Assembly (NCBI GenBank): GCA_910574455.1
Contig: CAJSYZ010000009.1
Location: 3,861,040 to 3,925,039, forward strand
From: Trichaptum fuscoviolaceum
Lineage: Eukaryota; Basidiomycota; Agaricomycetes; Hymenochaetales; Trichaptaceae
Direction of reading: 5' to 3'
DNA length: 64,000 nucleotides
Positions 23,351 through 35,890 of this stretch are shown one piece after another. The notes under the pieces are model-generated. The model saw only the letters and a program-made list of their open reading frames with translations. It was not told the DNA's origin and made no database searches. The first letter of the stretch is position 1, and the number at the start of each line of letters is the position of its first letter. The position numbers and the translations under genes are program-made.

Positions 23351-23789
23351 CGCATACCACTTGTGAGGCGGCATCATGAGTGTGGACGATCGTGAGTGTC
23401 ACGGTTGCTGAACGAGCAGCATGTCGAGGGCGACGAGCGGAGTCGATGGAAGGGGAGATCAGCACGGAAAGGAGATGAAAAAAGCGATAAAAAGACGTAC
23501 CAGCAGACCGATTCAACCTCTGCAGTACGAGATTCTTACTTGGTCTTCGCCGCGCACCGGCCTCGCCGTGCTCGCGGTCCTATTCTGTCTTGCGGTCGCC
23601 CGCGCGGACGGACGACTTGCTGGCGGTCTCTGAGCGCAGAGTCGAGTCCGCCGCCCGGTTGGCGAGCGCGCACTTGGCGGGGAGGCGATTATCGGGCTCG
23701 AGGTTGTCATCGAAGTTGGCAGGGGTCAAGAAATCAAGTATAACTTCCATAGGGAGCTTCGAGATAGCTCGGAAGTGGTCATGTCGAGT

Positions 23790-24016
23790 AAAAAGTAATG
23801 GCACATCGTTGCGTTCGTCGCGCTCGAGGTGAGCGCACGTGATTGACCGGGTACCTGCAGGTACCCGGTCAGGTACCTGGGCCCAAAAAATCCAAACCTG
23901 GATCTGCAGGTAACCGTGGGAACCAGGTACCTGCACACAGGTGCACCTGGAACCGCAGGTATTTGAGCGCAGGTACCTGCAGGTACCCACGGATGACCTG
24001 CACCCGTGTCATGCTC
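23790..24016 (-). repeat. Element C right terminal repeat
   Basis: Reverse complement of 21095-21325, ending ACCCGTGTCATGCTC before TA. Confidence 0.88.
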
Positions 24017-24040
24017 TATTGCATAGTGGCCATCTCCTAG

Positions 24041-24770
24041 GTGCTCGTGGAAGCGGTTCCGTTGTCTTCTGCGACTGGTGACATTGTGCGCAGGATCAAC
24101 GCAGATGCTAAGAGTGTAAGTGCACTCTATCCACTTTCATCTTAGCTTCAATACGTTTTCTTCAACTATCAATGTAGATATCTTGGTCTGGGTCTGGCAA
24201 TCTTGTGGCCATCATTGTACCAAAAGAGCAGTAAAGTTGCTCGTTTCCCAGAAGCTCGGGGTATGTCTTTGAGAATCATTGAATTCAACAGAAAAAGTGA
24301 CTCAATCGCTTTCCTTTTCACAGATTCTACGGAGCTCGCGCTACAGGTTACAACAGACCCTGATCATGAGTTCGACTTCGCGCTTCAACTTGACGATCTG
24401 GACGCCGCCCTTGAGATTGCACGCATAACACCCGTTATCAAGGCAGAGACGAAATGGAAGGCTGTCGGTGACCGCGCGCTGGCCGTCTGGCGCTTCGACC
24501 TCGCACGGGAATGCTTTGAGAATGCGGGAGATCTGAGCGCACTCATGTTCCTCCTAGCATCGGGCAACTGGTCTCACGAAACTCGCTGAGCAGGCCGGTG
24601 AGTATTCTTATTGTTTCGCTGACTGTCAATCTCTCTGACAACTTATTTCAGAAGAGATGGGCCAGAACAACCTCGCGTTTGCGAGCCAGCTGCAGCTCGG
24701 TGACAGCGTGCGTTGACCTGCTGGTGAAGACGAATAGGCGGTGCTCTTTGCTTGCACTTATGTACCTAGG
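24041..24770 (+). pseudogene. Coatomer beta-prime (COPB2/Sec27-like) exon fragment
   Basis: The exon pieces match the conserved core of the COPI coat subunit that wraps Golgi transport vesicles: GARGSGSVVFCDW and TGDIVRRINADAKS (24041-24114), WSGSGNLVAII after an intron, KVARFPEAR, LALQVTTDPDHEFDFALQLD, KWKAVGDRALAVWRFDLARE, then EEMGQNNLAFASQLQLGD and CVDLLVKTNR after another intron. Introns with GTAAGT, GTATGT and GTGAGT donors are kept, so this is a DNA-level copy and not a retrocopy. A deletion near DW, a jump that drops sequence between LVAII and KVARF, and frameshifts near the end disable it. It begins 24 bp outside element C and lies within the larger insertion in copy B. Confidence 0.9.
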
Positions 24771-25200
24771 TATAAATAACTTATCAATTGAAGTAGCTTG
24801 CGTAGTATAGATCAACTGTATATTATGAAGAAATGATAATACAATGACTTTTGAAACTTGCATTACCTGTAATGCTTCGTAAGACAAACACCTGAATTGT
24901 ATCACTCTTATAATGCTGTTATATGCCTTTCAGATGGTTATGTGACATTCTGGCTACATATGTGATGGACATAATTAAGACAGCATTCTTACAAGGGGAC
25001 TATCAGCAAGATAGCAGGATTATAATGTCAGAGTAAGCCTTATGGAGGATTATATTCTATCAAAAGCATTATGACGTCTTGTAATCACGGTATAAGCCGG
25101 ATGCCATAGGATAATCTATAATAAGCATGACAGCTGAGTTATAATGCCCGGAATCATCCGGAATCATATATAAGCTTTTTCCCTTTTTCCCGATGATATA
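24771..25200. other. AT-rich block at the end of the insertion complex
   Basis: There is no coding signal. Several related words recur in both orientations (TTATAATGC, ATTATAATG, AGCATTATGACG). The block ends abruptly where copy B resumes with GGTGTTGCACGCGG. It could be the subterminal region of another element whose other end I could not locate. Confidence 0.4.
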
Positions 25201-25829
25201 GGTGTTGCACGCGGTGAATAATACCTTTGAAAGCAACATCAATACGAGGACAAAATGCCGTCCGATATAAGCCACCTACACTGAGGATCTACGCCATGTC
25301 ACGCCCAGTAGGCTGCTCACACCCGAGGAAACGCTGAAGACCAGCGACAGAAACCAAAAGAAGTTCACAATTCCTCTCAGAGTACTGGACGTTTCTGATG
25401 TAGGCTGCGCGTACGTGAATTGAAGTGTGGTCGCTGTCACGCTGGAGAAGAAGGTGGCGATCGTCGTGATGTTGATGTATCGTGTTGTATCCCTCTCCTT
25501 TTCGTCCGCAAGGAAAGTAGGTAGGGCTGAAGCCATTTTGAGTAAGTAAGATCGTCATCCCAACCAAAACTACATACATTTCTCTCCAAACGTCTTCAAT
25601 CGATCACCACACACCATATGCTGCATCGTATTCTGTCATGACAGTGTATCCGATTCAATCCTTATTTGGAAGGGTATCCGATACTTTACCATATTTGGAA
25701 AGTGTGGTGCAAAATGTAAAAAAAATTGGGCTGGGATAGCGTTATATTCAAAACCTGTATTTACTATTACATGAGACTACTTATTTACTACTTACGATGG
25801 CGAGGCGTTCCATACGCATGTCTACCGAG

Positions 25830-27480
25830 TCGGCGGGCGCGGGCTGGGGGCTGTTCGATCTTCAACTTCTTCTCGTTGTCAAATCGAACTGCTGACACGA
25901 AGGCGGAATCAGCTAGGATGGGGCGCCAGCGCTGAAGCTGATAGGGATTGTCGACGAGAACACGCTTGCTAGGCTTCAGTCTTGATTTTCGGAGCTTCAC
26001 CTTGTTTGCAACCTGAGTCCAGTTCCTGTAGTAAATTTCATTAACAAGCATACTTCGAAGGACAAGCCACTTACACATCATTGAAGAAGATGCTATCCTT
26101 AGCATCTTTCATCGAGATGCAACGGTCAAGGTCCTTGGAAAGTAACCTTAGTATCAACGTGTAGGCCGGGTAGAAGTCTTTGCTGAACTAATTGGGAGAA
26201 AGAGTGTCGTCGAGAAGCCGTCCCCTGTTGATGGTTCCGATCACGGCCACGGAACAGATGCTGGAGGGTCAATCAGTGAGTGTCGAAGACCATAAGGATA
26301 TGAATAAAACGCACTCTTCCAAAGGGGTGCCTCACCTACAACGCGCTCTCCGCCTTTGAATGCCAATGCGAAATTCAGAGTTCCTTTCCCCTTCAAGAAC
26401 AAAACAACCATTATCAGTGAAAGACTACATCTCTTCTGATAAATGAGATAGGTGGACTCCGGGAATGTACGAAAGGCTGGACGAGGATGGACGACGGGCA
26501 AGAGATGATGAGGCTCACCCGCGGCGCAGACGAGAAAGAAGCAGTGGTGGACATAACAGAAGAGGAGGCACCAGAGATTCATGAATGTCGACTTCAGCCG
26601 ATCACTACAAGCCAGATCCTCCGGTCATAGACTCGTACGCCTCAATTCGAGATAGTGACAGGAGATGGGCGCCTCGGGACCGTGACTCTCGTTCTCCTCT
26701 CCGAGATCGAAAACGCAAGCATTCTCCTGCACGCACGCCTTCACTATCGCCCTCATATATACCCCGCCCGCCATCATCTCGCTCGTTGGCGCCTCCGACC
26801 CGCCCTTCGCGAGAATGGCCCAAGCACCGCCTTCCAACTCCTCGTGTTGCGGCGATAGTTTCGCCTCCAAGAATCGAGTACTCCAATGGTAGATAACACC
26901 GACGGAGAAGCAGACAACCTTATACAAGAAGTGTTCATCGCAAGGCATCTTTGGTGCCATATACCCAGGAGTGCCTCACTCACCTGATGTATGACGCCAG
27001 AAGTCGTCGGTTCCCATAGCCTCAAAACCGTTGCCCATGATGTGTTGGAATACGTACCCTAGTCCAAAATTGCCAATGGCTAATTGCCCGTGTTTGTCCA
27101 GAAAGATGTTCTCGGACTTGATGTCGCGGTGGACGATGTTGTGATCCTGTATGACGTTCACGGCGTGTCAGCCGGAAGAACAAATTCGATCAGAGGAAGG
27201 AAGGACGTACAAGCTGTGCCATGAGGAACTTGACCTCGTGCATCCGGAATAAAGTCTTTGAGTAGTCCGTGGCGTCCCTCAGGTTGCCTCCGGGAGCAAG
27301 ACCTTGTACGATCGTGAAATTGAGCGAATCTATGAAAAATGCTATCAAAGGGGGAGTTGTCGTCAAAAGAAGAAAGGATGCTCTTCTCTGTAGAGCTCCC
27401 GGTGCTCTCTAGCCACACGCGAGGTGCAACCGGAACTCGGAGCAACTTCAGTTGACCGTGGGAGTAACGCGGTCTTGTGA
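25830..27480 (-). pseudogene. Captured Ser/Thr protein kinase relic
   Basis: On the minus strand the kinase core can be followed. FTIVQGLAPGGNLRD and HEVKFLMAQ (about 27200-27330) are N-lobe and hinge. After an intron comes HNIVHRDIKSENIFLDKHGQ, the catalytic loop, then AIGNFGLG, where the DFG aspartate has become Asn. Then come GTDDFW, APKMPCDEHFLYK (APE changed to APK) and CFSVGVIYHW. The C-terminal end, LSKDLDRCISMKDAKDSIFF, lies at about 26090-26160, with a basic tail to 25830. Loss of the Mg-binding Asp and of the APE Glu means it is inactive. An opposite-strand RS-rich piece splits it. It is cargo of element F. Confidence 0.8.
26585..26890 (+). pseudogene. Captured RS/RD-rich fragment inside the kinase relic
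   Basis: The open frame starts MSTSADHYKPDPPVIDSYAS, continues DRRWAPRDRDSRSPLRDRKR, and then has a Pro/Ser/Arg-rich run. It resembles low-complexity regions of splicing or RNA-binding proteins. It is in the opposite orientation to the kinase that flanks it on both sides, which marks a separate capture event. The parent is unknown. Confidence 0.45.
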
Positions 27481-27489
27481 CTGTCAAAC

Positions 27490-28590
27490 AAGCACGCGTC
27501 AGTCATGTGCTTTGCATGAGGGCGGGCTCCATTTTTCCATTTATGGTATGATATGACCTGCCAAAGCCTACCCGAAATATAGTGATTTCAGTAACACTTA
27601 AGGCTTCCCGAAGGCAATTAACTACGCTTTCTCTTCCCCTTCGCCTTCTACATTGCTGCGGAAAGGTTTGTCTGTCTTTTTCTCGAGTACGACGGAAACT
27701 GATTCTTTGTGTGAGCTCAAGCGCCTCATGGATACGTCAAACTTCTTGCAACGCCTGTGTCGGACAAGGCCTTATTCATGCCACCCGACTTACTGCTCAA
27801 GGCCTTGCAGACGCGTTTCACTTTAAAAGCAGCAGATGCCACCTGCTATATCAAAGCCCATTGGCTGTTGCCGACATCCGGGGTGTGGAACGGAAGTAGG
27901 TGAGTTGTGCACTTCAATGTCTATTTACATGGGTGGCACTATATGGAGACCTTTGGTCGGCTTGGCCTTCCTTGTGGGCTTGCCTAGGCAACTCATCAGA
28001 GGCTATGCCCCCCTTCGGTTGTGGGCTTGACTTGTCGGTCCCTAGACAACTCGAGTCTCTCTAGAGCAAGGGCCTTTTCAGCGAGCTCAAGGGTGGCTTC
28101 TCCCACAAGAACCTGCCAGCCCAAATTTTCACTATGGCATCCTTCGAGGAAGCTTTTCTTTTCAGATTACAACAACGGAAGCAAGTGAGCGGGAGCGCAG
28201 GAACGAGTCTTGTGTAACTCTTCTTACATTTGTAAGTTTTGCCCCTTCCCTCTTCCAAGAGTTGTTGTCTGACCTTTTTTGCCCTCCGTCACTTTGAGCA
28301 TCTGATGCAGATTAGCTGTCCGTTACAATTCAGGTATCCGATACAAGCCATGTATCCAACAATAAGTTAAGTATCCGTTACATCTCAAACATAATATTAT
28401 GCTAATAATATCTCTCCTTCTGTTTCCTATTTCTCTCTAATTTTGCTATCAAATCTTTGATTTCTTGCTTTATTGACTCTCCCTCTCACGACACAAATTT
28501 ATTTACCTGTCTGTACCAAACTTTGCAACTTCTCCTGTACATATATATTTACACCTGAAATGACATGAGAAGATTCTACTAAATATGGCA
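27490..28590. other. Non-kinase part of element F
   Basis: The region 27580-28260 is GC-moderate with no recognisable protein. Repeated GGGCTTG.CT words and a CCTAGGCAACTC/CCTAGACAACTC pair occur at 27975-28055. The region 28270-28590 is AT-rich with GTATCCG-type subterminal words. No gene is supported. Confidence 0.45.
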
Positions 28591-30850
28591 TTGAATCGGA
28601 TACCCTTCCAAATAAGGAAATGAATCGGATACACTGTCATGACAGAATACGATACAGCTTATAAACTGAGGTGCCTGCTTCAATTCTTCGGCAACATTCA
28701 GCCCGTCGCCAACAATTGATTTCCCCGTCATTGCCTTAGCTTCTCCTGGGTTATTTCCAACGTTGATCATTGCCAATTCCAAGTTCGGCAAGAGCTCGTT
28801 GAGCATATATTCTAGACATCCAATGAATGGTTTGTCTCGAAGTACGCCTATATTGTTGCATTTGCAGTAGTTTTCGGAAATGAGACTCTCAATTTCTTAC
28901 CAAAGATTCTAATCAGTCCATTCTTGAATTACATTACAGATATGTCTCTCAGATATGACTTCGAAACTCACGGAAAGACAGGTCATCCATTGTGTTACTT
29001 TACGAAAGTAGAACGCGTGTTTCTGGTTGTAGAGACTCTTGCGAAATCTATCGATGGAAAGGAAAAGGCCTTGAAAAGTGACCATTACATCGCACATTGA
29101 CTTTTGTCTTCCTGGAAGAATATCTATTATCACTTAATCATGCTAGAAAGAATCTGACTCACCTCCAGGTGTCGCATATACAAGACTTTGAAGAGGTTGG
29201 GCTAGTGTAAGTAAAGCTTCCCGGAGTGATGTCGAAGCATTAATGACTTCTATATCACCCCCGACGGACAAGTAGTGCGAAATAAGGTGTTCCAACTTCT
29301 AAAGTCGTGAAAGGAGGCTTTGCAAAACAAAATTGTGAACATACCTCTTCCCGCATACTATCGCAAACGCTGGAACGAAATCAGTGAGCTTCACGTAGAG
29401 TCTCGTATGTCGTCGGACCTACGTCCTGTGCTTCTTGAGCCGTTCCGTGTACTTTATTTCTTCAGGCCAGGCCCATGTGGACATAGGCGAGTCTGTGGAA
29501 GGGAGTACAAGCTCTATGTATTCTTTACAACGCGATTTGAAGGACTCAGGACTCTGCGACGCCAGCCATTTCATCGCAGCTTCGAGACAATCAACATTAA
29601 TGGGTGAAAACATTACCGGCGCACCATGCACTCAACTACTTACATGCTTCTTCGAATGTCATCATTGCTTCGACGACATTGGCCATCACCATTTCCAAGT
29701 CGGAGAAGAAGACATCGTGGATATACGACATACAGTCAGCAATTTTCCCAGAGTTTACGCGACCTATCTCTTTGTTGTTAATTATCAAAATACGATGGAT
29801 AGGCTTCATTTCTACCTCCGATTTCATTGAAATACCCATTCTTCACGTAAGATGATTAGCCCCAGAAGTAAATCAAAGATCCGGTACTCACCAAAACGCA
29901 AAACTGCCATTGCCGCATTTTTTCCTTGAGTTCGCTCTCCTCGGGTACCTTCAAATAAAGGTTGAAGACAAGAGTATGAAGAGAGTCAAAGGTATCTTTC
30001 ACGCCCTTGAATGCCTGGTCGCGTTCTGACCATCATTTTAGGTATTATTGATAGTTTCTACTCCCAGATACTACGCACCATGGGCAACCGCTTCCAGAGC
30101 TTTCTCCACAAATTGAAAAGGCTCAAGGATTCCTTTTCGTAGCGACTCTGCATTTTCAATAACATTCTTGTTGCCTCCGACAACACCCAAGTGCGCAATG
30201 TAGCATTCAAGCTGATTTTGTCAGTACGGATCATTTCGTGTGGTTGGTACAGGATACGTACCTCCACCTGCATCTTCTCACATTCGCTGAAGCAGAATTA
30301 GACTCGGTTTCACTGCTTACTTCGAATAGAGTACCGTTTGTGTTTGATGCATCGTTTCTTGTACTGTGCTATCTTTTCAGGACTCGGCCAATCTTCAGGA
30401 AGCAATAAGATTCATCACCATCGGAAATGGAATCATCACTCACTCTCGGGCTCATCATTGCCAACAACGTTTCCTGGAGTCGCGTCCGGAATTTCATGAA
30501 TTTCTTGCTCTTTCGCGGCCTCATGTTGTGTTGAAGATGTGCCACTTTCTTCAGCCGAACCTGTGTAGAATTTATTCGTTGCCGTCTGTAAACAAGACAG
30601 ATAAGGCCTACTGGTCGATCGACTTCCGCCTGGGTCCAGTCGGTCCAAAGATCTCTGGATTTGTGTCATAGCGCTTCGAATATCTCCGAAGAAAGCACTC
30701 AGCGCTTCAGGCTGGAGAGCGACCAAGCCTTCTTCTCGGTAGTTTAGTATCGTGAGTCCAAGCAGATGCGGTCACATACCTATTGGATGGTCTGCGAAAT
30801 CAAATCAGTAGTGAGCTCGAGAGCGATACAGATTGGGACAAACCAGGCAT

Positions 30851-31680
30851 CTTGATGGGGGAGCAGGTGGGAGCAAGAGGGAAAGGATAGCTGTCGGTGC
30901 TGGGCCTCTTTAAATAATACACGGCAGTGCAGCGCTAATCATGATGTGTCTTTGCAGAAGCCAATTGAGCGGAAGAATCACCACGGTCGAACGCCGGCGG
31001 TCGGTGGGCGCCGTGTTTAATCTGGCTATTTGTTTTCAACGTAGCGCCCACATTTGCCTTCCCTTCAAGTTTGTGTCTTCTGCAACGTTCATTTACCCAA
31101 ACCTGCCTTTTCGTGGTACACGGTGTATCACGGCCAGTGCAGAAGAGTATACTCATTGTTGTCTGAGTGCTTCGCCATCACCAGGCAGTTGCCTGACGTT
31201 AAGAACGCGGCCTCATGTCGAGCAATCGTGTCAGGTGACTGCAAACCCGGGATATCCTGGTCGAGCACTTTGCCTCGAGTCCTGGGGCGGTGGGCGATGT
31301 CCAAATTTACTTGTGTAAAAGTTTGTGTCGACAAAGTAATGCAGACCGCCAGCAGATATAGTTAACAATCGGCCTCGTGTAAACCTTCCCGTCAAACTAC
31401 AACGAGCCATGAGAGAGTTGGGTTCAGAACCGACCTATGGCCTCCCGACAATGCAAGATAACATGGAGAAGAGAGCGTCAATCAAGTCTGGTATTCAGCG
31501 GAGATGAACGTCGGAGGAAGAGCGTGCCAGTGCAGTGGCGCGGTGGCGTTTCTTTCAACTTGAAGCTCCGGTAGTTGACGGAAAGGTAGTTTGCCCGATT
31601 TGGACAGAAAGTTCACATCCCATAATAGCTATAGAATTGAGCGGTGGTGCAGGAATCTACGCGCAGAGGCCCGAAGGCAC
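30851..31680. repeat. Upstream flank of copy B
   Basis: This is the paralogue of the upstream flanks of copies A and E (matching blocks at 31160-31260 and 31380-31640). It is non-coding. It includes the CT-rich leader next to the start of copy B. Confidence 0.6.
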
Positions 31681-32280
31681 AGACCATTGACAAGTGAGTA
31701 CGACCCACATCCGGATTCTAAAATCTAGATGAACGGATGTCGCGTCTTGCAGTATGGCCCAGGCGGCCTGCCTTCCCCGAACGCACTGGTCTGGGTCTTT
31801 GTCGCAGCCCGACTAGAGGTCGAATTCAGCCCAGTGGAGTTCGGCAATTTGACGTGCAGGATCATAGGATACGACGAGTAGCAGAGACACCCAATGCTCG
31901 AAATTACACCAATCAGGAAGTCCCGCCTACGTTGGAAGAAAGGACATCATGGGAGTAAAGGCTATGAAAAAACTTCAGAGTGCGTCCAGTCATTGGCGTA
32001 TCAAAGAACAACCTCACAGTCACACATGACTTCGCCCGCAATGCTTCATCTCGCTCAGCCCCACGCAGCATGCCTCTGGAGCCCAGCCGTAACCGTATTG
32101 AACCACCCAAAACCTCTTCGGTATAGACAGTAAGTGTGTGCTATATCCGTTATGTTTTGGTAGCTGTTAGCAATGAAAAGGACAATCTGATCGTATTACC
32201 GGGGTGTTCGGAATGTACAAGTACGAAAGCCGTAGTCCGCGAACAAGGATGAGCGGAATTGAAGCCAGGGATTAAGCAGT
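31681..32280. other. Unassigned stretch before the P450 relic
   Basis: Nothing recognisable is seen. An open frame at 31737-31958 on the plus strand has no family features. Confidence 0.35.
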
Positions 32281-32282
32281 TT

Positions 32283-33260
32283 AACGTTCGGTATCCCTCC
32301 CAGCGATCACTATGTTCGAAATTCATTCCCTCAGATGTCTGGCGGAAACAGATGTAGGTCAGCATCAGATATAGGCGAGCTGCTTTTCTCGCTCACCATT
32401 CGTGTAATTAATAAGGTAGTCTAAGAGTATTTTCTTCTCAGACCGACCGGCATTTGCCTTCCTCTCCTCAATCACAGAGCAAATAACGAGTCAATGAGAG
32501 CATTATTAAAGTTCATGTGGCCGGCTGTCCCGTCTTTGCAGAACTCAAACAAGGACCAGAGCTAGCCAAAACGGGCGCGCTTCGCGGGCATCTGCAAATA
32601 CCTCTGGGAGGTTTGCGGCATAGTCCTCATCACCCCGGGAACATTTCACGGACCCAATGTTGTGACAACATTTGAAGGAGGCAGGCCATCTGCGACGGTC
32701 GGAACGCGCACGCCGTGTCCGATGAGAAATTCGGTAGCGGAGTCGAAAGTGAATCGGGAGACGAGGTCTTGGAAGTCGATGGCATTCCCTCCGCGAAGTC
32801 GCTCTTCATGAGCACAATCGCTTCGCTGCATGGTGTCCGAAGGTCTCGAAATGAGAGATCCTATCCTTTGGGAAGAAAGGGGGCGTCATTGAGCAGTGAA
32901 ATCTTGGTAGTTGTCACACTCATAAAGCATCTTGGAAGCGCACATACTTCCACATCTCACCATCTGAATTGAAGACACCAACATCAAGTAGTGTCTTGAT
33001 GAACATGTCGTCTGCGAGTGCGTGGCTGTAAAGCAGACATCGTTTAAAGCGAGCCTCTTTTTTTGCAATTGCACTCCGAGGCAAGAATAGACCAGATGTG
33101 ACTTTAGTGACTGAGAAATAACTAGATCGTTCCAGAGATTCTACGTTGATGTGATCAGCTTCAGACGATAGAATTGAAGTATTAGTGATGATGACGCACC
33201 GGAAGGACACCCTCTGTATTCCTTAAGTTTGATGTCCACCCTATTTTGCATCATGTCTAG
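32283..33260 (-). pseudogene. Cytochrome P450 relic (CYP63-like), truncated
   Basis: The minus strand gives pieces of a basidiomycete P450 in order: EYRGCPSG, ADHINVESLERS, then after an intron DVGVFNSDGEMWK, then after another [10 protein letters not shown] and [29 protein letters not shown] follows, then LWSLFEFCKDGTAGHMNF, EKKILLDYLINYTN and the I-helix oxygen-binding block IVIAGRDTE (about 32290-32315). Nothing resembling the ExxR pair or the haem-thiolate Cys loop follows. An extra base before DRISHF and stops near the I-helix add to the damage. It occurs only in the flank between copies B and C, so it is not part of the common duplication unit. Confidence 0.8.
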
Positions 33261-33309
33261 ATCACCTGTCTCGCACTCGTTAAAAGCCGAGCTACAGTGG
33301 TATTTTGTA

Positions 33310-33560
33310 CCCACTCGGACTACCAATTCTGTTGTTCGCCAGTTACGTGCGCGATGGTGTTGATACTCAGGTCATCGGGGAGGTCGTCCACAGACCGGGC
33401 GGCACCCTCTGACTTCCCCTTGGGGCGTTGTATGTACACGTATCTGCCACACGCAGGTGAGACCCTCTCAATACGCTCATGGAAGAAGGAGGCAAGCGCT
33501 TCTAGGAGGTGAGCTAGATCGCAAGAGTCGGAGAGATGCTCACAAGCGAGTTCTGTGAGA
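33310..33560 (-). other. Coding-like minus-strand stretch next to the P450 relic
   Basis: A coherent frame reads NLTELACEHLSDSCDLAHLL, then EALASFFHERIERVSP, then KGKSEGAARSVDDLPDD, and ends LSINTIAHVTGEQQN before a stop. I do not recognise it, and it does not match the P450 N-terminus I would expect. It may be the end of another decayed gene. Confidence 0.3.
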
Positions 33561-33659
33561 TTGTAGTTGTGTGAGGGAAATGAACCAGCCTGTCTTGAAC
33601 AAATGCTGTGATTGTGTTGTTATACAAATTGCTTGCTTTGAGAGCTCGTTGATGGTGAA

Positions 33660-35890
33660 GCGTCTATGAACATCACGGTTCAAGCGGGAAGAGCTTTCGG
33701 CAACTTCAGAATCGGCGGACTTAAATTCAAGTTCTCCGATTCAGACTCCGCAAGCGCCACCACCCACTGGCAACCTCCGCTTGCTTGCCAATCCACTCTC
33801 CAATGTCAATCCTACTACATACCCCACATCCTCCAATGTCATGCCGGCGTCTCCGTATCTGACCTCTGCCTCTTTTTTCTCTCCCCAGTGTTTTCTCGTG
33901 TCACCTCATCTCATCTTATTGCTCGTCCTTGAAAGTTTCATGCGCCTGTGCGACCTGGAACTGCGCCATGTTCCTCAAAAAAACCCGCCCTCACTTGGAG
34001 AAATGGGGTAGATGGTCTGCCATGCAAAGGTCAACGATGCTGCGGGAAAGGAATGCTGAGATATAGTGCATGTGTTCACTGGCAGTGCTTTCACTATAAT
34101 CGGTCATGTTTTGCAAAGGGGTCGACTTCTTCATCGTTCTGGACGGGGGTGGAATACTCCGCGGGAAATGACAATCCACTCTGCTCGCAGTACAGCGCAC
34201 CAAAGGCCTTTCTATCATTTTCCGCGCGACTAGGCGATGGCCTCGGGCTCATTCGCAGATGGGGCATTTACCTGCTATTACCGTGACTCGTATTCAATTT
34301 GGCCAGGCTATCTCATTCCTAGGTCCTTGCACAGACTCCTTCTGTGCGTACATTTCGCCTGCATCTTGCACTACAAATTCGGAGGCTAAACTTCGTCCGT
34401 TCTGCATAGGTTGGCCAACCTACTTGGAATGAACCAGGTCAAAAGCTGACCGACTAGCTCTTGTGCGTTATGGACGCGCGGGATCTATGCTGAGGTGCGT
34501 CCGTAGGCTCCAGGTGTTGGCTTAGACAGTGGTGAGATTGCGGACGGGCGGAAGCAGATGAGGAGGGTGTGGGTTAGTTAGAGACCTGCGGGGTGCGGGG
34601 TGGAAAAGATAGGATCTGCGTGGATGGCGATCGATGATGGCGCATTCATTGTTCGCGTATGCCCTTAAGCCGTCTGGGTATGCTCGGTGCCATTAAACAT
34701 CCCAGTTGCTCTGCTTCCCTTGGTAGGCCAGTCTTCAGGTGGTACCGTTGACCTCAATCTCAACGGACGTTTGGCGTCCATCAAGTACGAAAGTCTGAAA
34801 GTTCTGTACATTTAGCAGGTTCCGTATTTCATCCAGACCATTTCTACTTGGCACACAAATTTGAAACTCCGAATGTCAGTATGCAACGCAGACTCCAGAG
34901 CAAAGACTGAAGGAGCCGTTGAGCTATCCGGAAACCGTGCGACCCCGCGACCCCGCGTGTGGCACCGTGATAGATCGCTGGACACGACCTTCGATCTTGA
35001 AAGTTTGCACGATGATTTTCCTGTACCGGAACTGCATCTTGTTCCCTTGAGCAGCCCGCTCTCATATTTGAGACGCATGGTGATATTAGCTCGAAAGCTG
35101 AAGGCCGTTACGTTGAGTGCGATGATGCTGTGGGGATGGAATGTCGGGACGTTTTCTGCTTTCAATTGTTCTGGAGGGAGATGGCATGCGTTCCTTGTTA
35201 ACGTCTTAGGACTGGTGTCGCTGAGGGTGTCGGGCTGGGCGCACTAAACAGACAAACTAAGTTGAGTCCGTCAATCCGCTAGCCTTCGCTATCTCGCTTA
35301 CAGTAGGGGTCCTGATGTGCAATGAATCTCTGCGGTCATTTGTCTGTACAGTACACCCTTCGATGGCTTCTATTAGATTGATATCATGTCATCGACGCGT
35401 CAACTTTATGATGTCTTAACATGAATTCGCGACGCGGGTGACGTAGGATAGCGGAACTAGGAACCATAGGTGCCCAGTTATGCTCAAATACTTCGCATGA
35501 ACAATATCATCACCCGCTGCGAATGAGTCAGGTAAGTTAGCTCGTCACTTTTCAGTGATTGTCGTTGAAAGCCTTTCAGTCCAACGCCGCCGCTGGCAAT
35601 CGCTCAAATTTATCACACTGAATCCTACCTGTATGTAAGTCGAACTTGCTAGTCATATACTGCATCGCTTCGATACCCACCTAAAGGTTGCAGAATCTCA
35701 AGCTCAAAATATCATTCACAATTGTCATCTCAAGCGTCGTCTTAGAAAAATAGGTAAAGGAAACATCATAAAGCTGAGTCTACTAGTGCTTCATGAGCGC
35801 AATCTGCCAGTGGCGCATCTGCTATTCGATCATGAATTAATTCTGCATAGTAACCTTGGTGAATGAAATAAGGCATACCTTGGTTTCTCT
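33660..35890. repeat. Type II intergenic flank, copy 1
   Basis: This is a non-coding paralogue of about 50600-52690 (for example the blocks at 35500-35880 and 52320-52690) and a distant relative of the type I flanks (34000-34060 resembles 14905-14965). It lies downstream of copy C, which has a type II tail. Confidence 0.65.

Larger units (their letters stand above)
25620..28658. mobile_element. Element F: TIR element carrying a kinase relic
   Basis: The ends are inverted repeats of about 65 bp reading GCTG(C/T)ATCGTATTCTG, then TCATGACAGTGTATCCGATT. Further GTATCCG(A/T)TAC words lie inside both ends (28330-28380 has three). It interrupts copy B between the module 2 exon and the membrane exons. 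No transposase is present. A clear target duplication was not found. Confidence 0.78.
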
